Source: a virus. From it: a DNA stretch of 22,413 bases. The notes below the pieces were generated by a model. The model was given only the letters and a program-made list of their open reading frames with translations. It had not been told where the DNA came from and ran no database searches. The translations under genes and the position numbers were made by a program. The stretch lies in the IMG/VR virus record IMGVR_UViG_3300034104_000828, positions 1 to 22,413 of that record; one strand, written 5' to 3'. Shown here in pieces: positions 12,759 to 20,090 of this stretch (position 1 is the first letter of the stretch; each line of letters starts with the position of its first letter).

Positions 12759-13417
12759 CCACAATTGGAGAAGCAATCTCAAGAGTTAGAAATACACTCA
12801 AAGCAGTAAAGGAAGATGCTTTCTTAACTGATAGAAACATATACTTTCTACTGACTAAGTATGGGCAAACATTGCTTAAGAGAGAAGACAATCAGTTCAG
12901 GCTGATGAAAATTAGTTCTATCTTCCAAGTACTGCCTTATGTTGAACTCATTGATGTAGACAAGGTGGAAGCTGGATGTATTGGTGTTTACTCAGGTTGT
13001 TATTTTAAAAGATCAAAAGAAAAACTACCAACTATTTTAAATGGTGTATTTGGTCCAATTATACGTACTGTATCTTCAATAGATGGTACAATAGAGTTAT
13101 TCCGTACAGATCCTGGTACTTGGGTTTCTATGACTAAAACTACAACCTTTAAGTACAATAGAAGTATTTATTTTTGGTACTTAAATGGTTATGTATACTT
13201 TCCTAATGTAGATTGGGATGCTGTTAGAATAGAAGCAATCTTTGAAGGTCAAGCAGACACATGTACTACAGATGATTGTCTTATAAGACAAGATCAACCA
13301 TTACCATTTCCAGAATATCTGTTCTCTGAAATTGAACAGTATACTGTTAAAGAATTAACCATATCATTACAGGCTCCTTCAGATAATATAGATGATAGCC
13401 AAAACACTCTTAGATAA
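12755..13417 (+). CDS. crAss-like tail ring/connector protein (220 aa)
   Basis: The N-terminal helix pair (ISRVRNTLKAVKEDAFLTDR, 9-28, followed by FLLTKYGQTLLKRE) and the central beta-rich part with LNGVFGPIIRTVSSIDG (95-111) match the ring-type proteins of crAss-like tails as I know them. The C-terminus has PFPEYLFSEIEQYTVKEL (185-202), a helix typical of these connector folds. It would form one of the stacked rings of the tail barrel. The start overlaps the upstream stop by 4 bases (ATGA), and its own stop overlaps the next start by 1 base (TAATG). The precise ring number cannot be assigned from the sequence alone. Confidence 0.68.
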   Translation: MTTIGEAISRVRNTLKAVKEDAFLTDRNIYFLLTKYGQTLLKREDNQFRLMKISSIFQVLPYVELIDVDKVEAGCIGVYSGCYFKRSKEKLPTILNGVFGPIIRTVSSIDGTIELFRTDPGTWVSMTKTTTFKYNRSIYFWYLNGYVYFPNVDWDAVRIEAIFEGQADTCTTDDCLIRQDQPLPFPEYLFSEIEQYTVKELTISLQAPSDNIDDSQNTLR

Positions 13418-14496
13418 TGGACTTTAATTACACACTCCGGTACAGAACATTTAATCAATTGTTAGAAGATGTAACAGTTGACTTAAATACATTTGCTCTA
13501 GAAAATATGATAGAGCCACAGCAGTTAATTAAACTGGTGAAGAAATTAAACTATGATCTTGGTTTAAGAATCAATCAACAAAGAGAAGTAATTCTTGATG
13601 TGTGTCATGGTAAAGTAAAACTACCAGATGATTTCTACACATTCAACTTTGCATTTATCTGTGGTCACTTTACTGAACACGTGGGTTATAATGGATGGGT
13701 GGGTGGTACTAATATCCAAGAAGTACCATATGTAGAGACTCCAGCTACCGTAGATGTATGTGCACCAATTACAGTAAACTGTGCTACATGTAATGCAAAC
13801 CCATGTAACCATACTGCAGCATGTCCAGACAATACATGTCCTGCTACATGTGCTCCCAATCCTATTCCAACTGAGTATGATCCTTTAGCTCCTTATGGAG
13901 ATGTTTGTACAAGACCAAGGGTTTTTATGAACTGTAAAGGAGATAAGTATGAACTTGTTCAAGTAATTAGTAATCCAGGATCTACAAGAGTTTATACACA
14001 ACTCTTTCCATTAAGAATGAAGACTAGTCAGAATATAGAATGTGACTGTCCAAATCTTTATTGGAACACCCCAAATGAAGGTTGGATCAAAGATGGGTTC
14101 TTATTCACAACCTTTGATACTGGTAAAGTATATTTAAACTACCAAGGTCAAATGGAGGATGAGAATGGTAACCTATTAGTTCCAGATCATGATCTACTTA
14201 ATGAATACTATGAGTATGCATTAAAAGCAAGAATCATGGAAAACCTTTATTTGAATGGAGAGGATGTAGCACAAAGAATGCAGCTTATTGAACAGAGAGT
14301 AAGAGTAGCTAGAAATGCTGCATTAAGTCTTGTCAATACTCCAAACTTTAGAGAGATGGCTGATATGTGGTGGGCTAATAGAAAAGCTATGTACGGTAAA
14401 TATTATTATATGTTTGAGAGTTATTCTCCAGATAATAGATACTATAGAAATAATGGTTACAATGGTACCAATGGTTACAATAGAAGATACATGTAA
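13417..14496 (+). CDS. crAss-like tail ring/hub protein with Cys-rich insert (359 aa)
   Basis: Conserved-looking parts are FNQLLEDVTVDLNTFALEN (12-30), LPDDFYTFNFAFICG (69-83), YLNYQGQMEDENGN and the helical C-terminal part HDLLNEYYEYALKARIMENL followed by an IEQRVRVARNAAL segment. The latter I recall from crAss-like ring/hub proteins. Residues 115-145 hold seven Cys (115, 122, 125, 130, 136, 141, 145) in a Pro/Asn-rich loop that looks inserted between two structural halves and may bind metal or form disulfides. The C-terminal tail is Tyr/Asn/Gly-rich (NNGYNGTNGYN). The gene is coupled to both neighbours by TAATG overlaps. The role as a tail barrel component is inferred from family and place. 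Confidence 0.7.
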   Translation: MDFNYTLRYRTFNQLLEDVTVDLNTFALENMIEPQQLIKLVKKLNYDLGLRINQQREVILDVCHGKVKLPDDFYTFNFAFICGHFTEHVGYNGWVGGTNIQEVPYVETPATVDVCAPITVNCATCNANPCNHTAACPDNTCPATCAPNPIPTEYDPLAPYGDVCTRPRVFMNCKGDKYELVQVISNPGSTRVYTQLFPLRMKTSQNIECDCPNLYWNTPNEGWIKDGFLFTTFDTGKVYLNYQGQMEDENGNLLVPDHDLLNEYYEYALKARIMENLYLNGEDVAQRMQLIEQRVRVARNAALSLVNTPNFREMADMWWANRKAMYGKYYYMFESYSPDNRYYRNNGYNGTNGYNRRYM

Positions 14497-17400
14497 TGGC
14501 AAAACTTCAGGATACATCTCAGAGTGTTACGCACACATTTGTAAAGGGTCTTAATAAAGATTCAGATCCTTCATTTGTATCAGAAGGTATGTGGATACAT
14601 GCCCGTAATGCAACTAACAATACATCAGAAGGTAATTTAGGTACTCTATCAAATGAAGCATCTAATGTGCTATGTGCTGTAGCCGGAGTTACTATGCCTA
14701 CAACTGGTGCAAATGGAGTAACAGATGTTTATATAATAGGAGCAATTCATCTCTACTCAGATAAGTGGATCATCTATTCTGCAGGTCATGCTTTAAATGG
14801 TAAGCCTGTTATGTCAGAGATTGGTTTACTAGAAGAAGAGAGATGTATTTACAGACCTATTGTTCAAGATGAATGCTTAGGTTTTGATAAGAGATTTCTT
14901 ATATCAGGATCATCTAGAGAAAAAGAAGACTGCTCATGGCAAGTATATTGGGCTGATGGTTTAAATCCAGATAGATTTTTAAATGTAGGAGATCCACAAA
15001 CTTGGCCATCTAATGACTATCAGTGGCTACTTAATACTATTACTAACCCTACTCCAGCTGTTTATAATACATCAGTAAACCAGTATGTAAACTCTACAGG
15101 TGATCTGACACTATGGCCTGGTGTAGCATGGGTGCAAGACTGTTCCACTAATGTAAACTGTACAACCTGTGATGACACTAATGAATTAGATTGTGATCGT
15201 ATTAGACTTGCAAGACTTGTACAAACACCATGTCTTTCTATTCAAAGAGGTGAGTCTGGTGGGACACTTAGAAATGGAACATACTTTGCTGTTATTGCTT
15301 ATTTAATAAAGGGTCAGAGAGTTACAGATTATTTTTCTCCAAGTAATACCCAACCAATTTATTTTCCTGATGATCTACAAGGAGCTATTACAATTAATGT
15401 AGAAGCAGATCAAGAAAACTTTGATGAGTTTGTATTAGTAGTTGTACAGAATATTAATCAGGGTACTGTTGCAAAACAAATTGGTACATACTCTACAAAG
15501 ACTAATGTTATTGAGTTAGATCAAATAAAAGATGACTTAATAACTGTCCCACTAGAATTTCTTCCAATTACCAATCCAATCTATGAAACATCAGATCAGA
15601 TTACAGATGTAAATAGTTACTTACTTAGAGTTGGTCCAAGAACAAGATTTGACTTTAACTACCAACCACTAGCAAACATAATTAGAGCTAAATGGGTATC
15701 TGTAGAATATCCTGCAGACTATTATGTAAAGGGTGGTAATAAAGGTAGTTACTTAAGAGATGAAGTATATGCATTCTTTATTCGTTGGGTATATAATACT
15801 GGAGACAAGTCTGCATCATATCACATTCCAGGAAGACCTCCTCAAGATTATAGTTATATCCTTACAGGAACAAATACTACAGTATCAGGTAATGAGAGAA
15901 CAAATACTATTAATGATGTAAATACTTTAACAAATAGTGATCAACTATTTGAGATGTATAATACTGCTAATACCAATGGTGTTGCATCTATTCTTGGTAC
16001 AACTACAAATGATGGTGGCACTGTAATTGCCTCTGGAGAAATGGGTTACTGGGAGTCATCTGAGATATATCCAGATAGACAACCAGAGATATGGAATTCT
16101 ACTGAGCACTGTTGGACTGGTTCAGATGGACATGCTAGTTATATAGATCCACAAGGAAATACTATTTACATTAATGATCTTTGTGGTCTCAATATTAGAC
16201 ACCATAAGTTTCCAGATAATCATTTAAGTGCTAATACTTTACACTATAGACCAAGTACAGCTTCTGTACCAGGAGACTCTAACAATCTGAATATCAGATT
16301 AATGGGAGTAGTATTTGAGAACATAGCATTACCAAAAGATAATGACGGTAATGATATTCCAGGTATTGTAGGTTATGAAATCTTAAGAGGTTCAAGAGAA
16401 GGTAACAGATCAATTGTGGCAAAGGGTATGCTCAATAACATGAGAACCTATAAGATCAAAGGAGATGTTGCTAGAAATAGAACTGGACTATATCCTAACT
16501 ATCCTTTTAACTGTATTCAAACACCAATGAATACAGGTAACTCTTCAGAAGCAAACTATCGGTTTAATGATCCATATATTAAATTAGACCAGGGTTATAG
16601 TCAAACTGTACCTATTGAAATAAATACTTTTCACTCTCCAGATACAATGTTTAGAACTCCTTTCTTAGAAGGGACTGAACTAAAACTATATGGTGCACTT
16701 AGTGGTTATTCATTTCAATCATTTAAGTATCCGGATGAGCATCCTAAGTTTAAGTTGATAAGTGATGCTGCTATGGGCCTAGCACTACTAATAGGTTTTG
16801 CAGAAGCACTTGTTTCACTTACAGGTAAAAAAGTAATGAGACAACCTGGTGCTAGTTTTACTACACAACCTGTTTTAAATCTAGTAAGTACTGGACCTGG
16901 GGTTACTCTAACTAATCCTACGGATCCCTTCTATGAAGCTCCTAATCAAATTGCACAAACTCAAATTAAGAACTTAGATGTAGGTAATCCAACAGGTGTG
17001 GCAATACCAGGATCATATTTTCAAAAATTAAAAACATATTTTAATCAGGGTAGTATTATTACTAATGTATTTGGTGGAACTAATACACTTGATCAAATAT
17101 TTGAAGGTTTCAACTATGACGTTGGATTTAAAATGGGAGGAACATTTACAGCTCCTGATATTGATGTAGAATTATCTGCAGCAACATACTTAGAATCTTC
17201 TGGTAACGTATCTTTTTTTGGTGCTGTAAGTAATGTTCTTGGTGCTCTAAATAAATTTTTCTATTACTTCTCAGAAGGTGCTGATGCAACACTTGGTGTA
17301 ATTTATGCATTTCTACCTTTTGATCAGTACGCACTCCAAATGATATCACATGGGTTGTATGATAGTTTCTTACCACCTAGTTTTATTCAGAGATCAAATC

Positions 17401-20090
17401 AACCATACGTTACTAGATTAAAAATAGATGATGCTTTTTATATTAGAGGTAATATACAAGAAGTTCCATATTATCAATCTCAGTGGCCTGCTGTTGTAAA
17501 TAATAGATACTCTATTAACAATCTTAAAAGATCTGACTCAGTTGTTTTAAGAACTCTTAGTGGTCCATACTTTCAACCAGCATATCCTAACGGTGTAGAT
17601 CTAGGTCCTAAGTTTATTTTAAATAGTTCTAACAAATACTATGACCAGTCACTTGTGACAATGTCATACTTTGAGAATAATGCTTCTGGTCAAGGTAATG
17701 CCTGGGGTAATATTTCTGGACCATCTTTTGATGATAGAAGTATTTCAACACCATTCTCTCTTCCAATTGCAAGTCACTATGGTGCTATTAAAGTTAGAAA
17801 AAGAAACCAGTATGGTCAACTTGAATCTGTAAAACAAATTGCAATAACCCCATGTGAGCAAAAACTAGATGATAGTTATTATGCAAATCATATATGGCCA
17901 GAGCAGTACACGTGTTCAACAGGTATTCAATACACTATAAATAAAATTACTCTTACACCAATATTCTTTGGCGGAGATACTTTTGTAAACAGATACACTG
18001 AGAAGAACTCAATGTTCTTTTTCTATGACTGGTTATATGGTCAACCAGATGGTTTTGAATTTAACTATCTACTAAGACAGATGATACCGGAACCTAAGTT
18101 CTGGGTTAACTCAACTAAGTATGACGTATCTGATTTTTCAAATATACTTACTCAGTTCTTTAATGGTGGTACTCCTCCGGGAACTGGTTGGAAACCTACT
18201 CAGTTCTATTCAATGGACTTTAAGGGCTTTGATTATAGAGACAATACAGCTGGAAACTACCCTGGTATTTTTAGACCAAAAGATTGTTACTTCTACCTAG
18301 CTGTTTCTTCAGTGAGAGATTTCTTTGTAGAATCAGAAGTACTTGTAGATTTTAGAATTCAAGGTATTACTGAAGCAGAAAAATATTATGACCCATATGG
18401 ATATACGGATCTCATCAGTATGTTTAATATGGACCCACAAATTATTACTAGAGGTAATGAATATAGGTATGATTATTCATTGAGTATTACTAAAGCATTT
18501 AGTCAGTACTTCTCAGCTGGTAACTTACAGAGCAGATACTATAATCCAAATATTGCCAAACTGTGTTATACTTATTTTCCTGATAGAATTATCTATTCTC
18601 TTCCACAACAACAGGAGGCAATTAAAGATAGTTGGTTTGTATTCTTAGTAAATAATTACAAAGAATTCCAGTCACAGATTTCAGGTGTTAAGGCTATTAA
18701 TAAAAATGGTATTGTAATTACATTTAAGAACAATAGTCCATTGATGTATCAAGGTGTAGATACTCTACAAACAGATCTTGGTACTAAGATTACTATTGGA
18801 GATGGTGGTCTATTTAGTCAACCGGGACAGTCTGTGATTAATGCAGATCAGTCTTATGAATATGGTTCATCACAGAATAGACTATCTGTAATTTCTACTC
18901 CAGCTGGTATTTATTACATCTCACAGAACCAAGCTAAGATATTCTCACTAGGAAGCAATCTAAAAGAGATCTCTCAGATTGGTCTCAAATGGTGGTTTAA
19001 TAATTTCTTACCTTATAAGTTAACTGATGACTTCCCAGATTACCCATATCAGGATAACCCTGTATCTGGTATTGGTTGTCAGTCTATATATGATAATGAA
19101 AACAGTATCTTGTATTTTTCTAAAAGAGATTACCAACTATTAGAAAAATGGAAGTCTCCAAACTTTACAGGTACAATTATATATGTGCCTCTAATTACAT
19201 CAGGACCTAAGAAAGGTCAGGGAGACTATTTCCAAATACAGAATGCTAATGGTACTATACAACCTGGTATATATCAACTTGGTAATCCGTTACTATTTGA
19301 AGATGCATCCTGGACAATAAGTTATGACCCTAAGAATGAATTCTGGATTTCTTTCCATGACTGGCATCCTGATCTAAACATGGGTACCAAAGATGTATTC
19401 TTAACTACTAAGAAGAACGGTATCTGGAAACATAATGAAGGTTGTACAAGTTTCTGTAACTTCTATGGTGATCAGTATCCGTTTGAAATAGAGATGCCAA
19501 TTATTACTGGCCAAACAGTTACCACTGTTAAATCTATTGAATACATATTAGAGTGTTATAGAAGAAGACCACAAAACTGTATTGATCAGTTCCATGTCTT
19601 AGATTATAACTTTGATAAAGCTGTAGTATACAATTCTGAACAAGTATCAGGATACTTAAATCTTAATATCTTTCCTAAGAACAATGTAACTCTAAGTGAG
19701 ACTTATCCTAAGGTAAATCAATCTAACTTATCTTCTTTTGATATCTTATTTAGTAAAGAAGAGAACAAGTATAGATTTAACCAGTTCTGGGATATTACTA
19801 GAGATAGATCAGAGTTTCCAATTGGATCAGACTATCCACCAACAGGACCAGTCATTCCAGGTACAACAGTACTACAAGGTAATTATGCAGATAGAAACAT
19901 CTGGTTTACTGAATCAAATGGTTATAAGAGAACTCTTAATCCAACAAACTTAGACTACAACAAACCTGAACTACAAAGAAAGAAGTTTAGACATTACTTA
20001 AATTACTTAACTTTAATTAGAGAAGACAGTTCAGATACTAACATGATCTTAAAAATTGTAAATAGTAAAAATCAAATATCTCTCAGATAA
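14496..20090 (+). CDS. crAss-like muzzle (tail stabilisation) protein, 1864 aa
   Basis: The N-terminus has the typical FVKGLNKDSDPSFVSEGMW (15-33) and IHARNATNN blocks. The C-terminal 230 residues include HVLDYNFDKAVVYNSEQVSG, SKEENKYRFNQFWDITRDR and NLDYNKPELQRKKFRHYLNY, which I recognise from the muzzle protein that closes the tail end in crAss-like phages. Between them is a long beta-rich body. A Cys cluster (DCSTNVNCTTCDD) lies near 210, and a hydrophobic helix, GLALLIGFAEALVSL, near 760-775 could be buried in the assembly or touch membrane during entry. It is the largest gene here. The start overlaps the previous stop (TAATG), and its stop overlaps the cargo gene start in the same way. 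Confidence 0.85.
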   Translation: MAKLQDTSQSVTHTFVKGLNKDSDPSFVSEGMWIHARNATNNTSEGNLGTLSNEASNVLCAVAGVTMPTTGANGVTDVYIIGAIHLYSDKWIIYSAGHALNGKPVMSEIGLLEEERCIYRPIVQDECLGFDKRFLISGSSREKEDCSWQVYWADGLNPDRFLNVGDPQTWPSNDYQWLLNTITNPTPAVYNTSVNQYVNSTGDLTLWPGVAWVQDCSTNVNCTTCDDTNELDCDRIRLARLVQTPCLSIQRGESGGTLRNGTYFAVIAYLIKGQRVTDYFSPSNTQPIYFPDDLQGAITINVEADQENFDEFVLVVVQNINQGTVAKQIGTYSTKTNVIELDQIKDDLITVPLEFLPITNPIYETSDQITDVNSYLLRVGPRTRFDFNYQPLANIIRAKWVSVEYPADYYVKGGNKGSYLRDEVYAFFIRWVYNTGDKSASYHIPGRPPQDYSYILTGTNTTVSGNERTNTINDVNTLTNSDQLFEMYNTANTNGVASILGTTTNDGGTVIASGEMGYWESSEIYPDRQPEIWNSTEHCWTGSDGHASYIDPQGNTIYINDLCGLNIRHHKFPDNHLSANTLHYRPSTASVPGDSNNLNIRLMGVVFENIALPKDNDGNDIPGIVGYEILRGSREGNRSIVAKGMLNNMRTYKIKGDVARNRTGLYPNYPFNCIQTPMNTGNSSEANYRFNDPYIKLDQGYSQTVPIEINTFHSPDTMFRTPFLEGTELKLYGALSGYSFQSFKYPDEHPKFKLISDAAMGLALLIGFAEALVSLTGKKVMRQPGASFTTQPVLNLVSTGPGVTLTNPTDPFYEAPNQIAQTQIKNLDVGNPTGVAIPGSYFQKLKTYFNQGSIITNVFGGTNTLDQIFEGFNYDVGFKMGGTFTAPDIDVELSAATYLESSGNVSFFGAVSNVLGALNKFFYYFSEGADATLGVIYAFLPFDQYALQMISHGLYDSFLPPSFIQRSNQPYVTRLKIDDAFYIRGNIQEVPYYQSQWPAVVNNRYSINNLKRSDSVVLRTLSGPYFQPAYPNGVDLGPKFILNSSNKYYDQSLVTMSYFENNASGQGNAWGNISGPSFDDRSISTPFSLPIASHYGAIKVRKRNQYGQLESVKQIAITPCEQKLDDSYYANHIWPEQYTCSTGIQYTINKITLTPIFFGGDTFVNRYTEKNSMFFFYDWLYGQPDGFEFNYLLRQMIPEPKFWVNSTKYDVSDFSNILTQFFNGGTPPGTGWKPTQFYSMDFKGFDYRDNTAGNYPGIFRPKDCYFYLAVSSVRDFFVESEVLVDFRIQGITEAEKYYDPYGYTDLISMFNMDPQIITRGNEYRYDYSLSITKAFSQYFSAGNLQSRYYNPNIAKLCYTYFPDRIIYSLPQQQEAIKDSWFVFLVNNYKEFQSQISGVKAINKNGIVITFKNNSPLMYQGVDTLQTDLGTKITIGDGGLFSQPGQSVINADQSYEYGSSQNRLSVISTPAGIYYISQNQAKIFSLGSNLKEISQIGLKWWFNNFLPYKLTDDFPDYPYQDNPVSGIGCQSIYDNENSILYFSKRDYQLLEKWKSPNFTGTIIYVPLITSGPKKGQGDYFQIQNANGTIQPGIYQLGNPLLFEDASWTISYDPKNEFWISFHDWHPDLNMGTKDVFLTTKKNGIWKHNEGCTSFCNFYGDQYPFEIEMPIITGQTVTTVKSIEYILECYRRRPQNCIDQFHVLDYNFDKAVVYNSEQVSGYLNLNIFPKNNVTLSETYPKVNQSNLSSFDILFSKEENKYRFNQFWDITRDRSEFPIGSDYPPTGPVIPGTTVLQGNYADRNIWFTESNGYKRTLNPTNLDYNKPELQRKKFRHYLNYLTLIREDSSDTNMILKIVNSKNQISLR

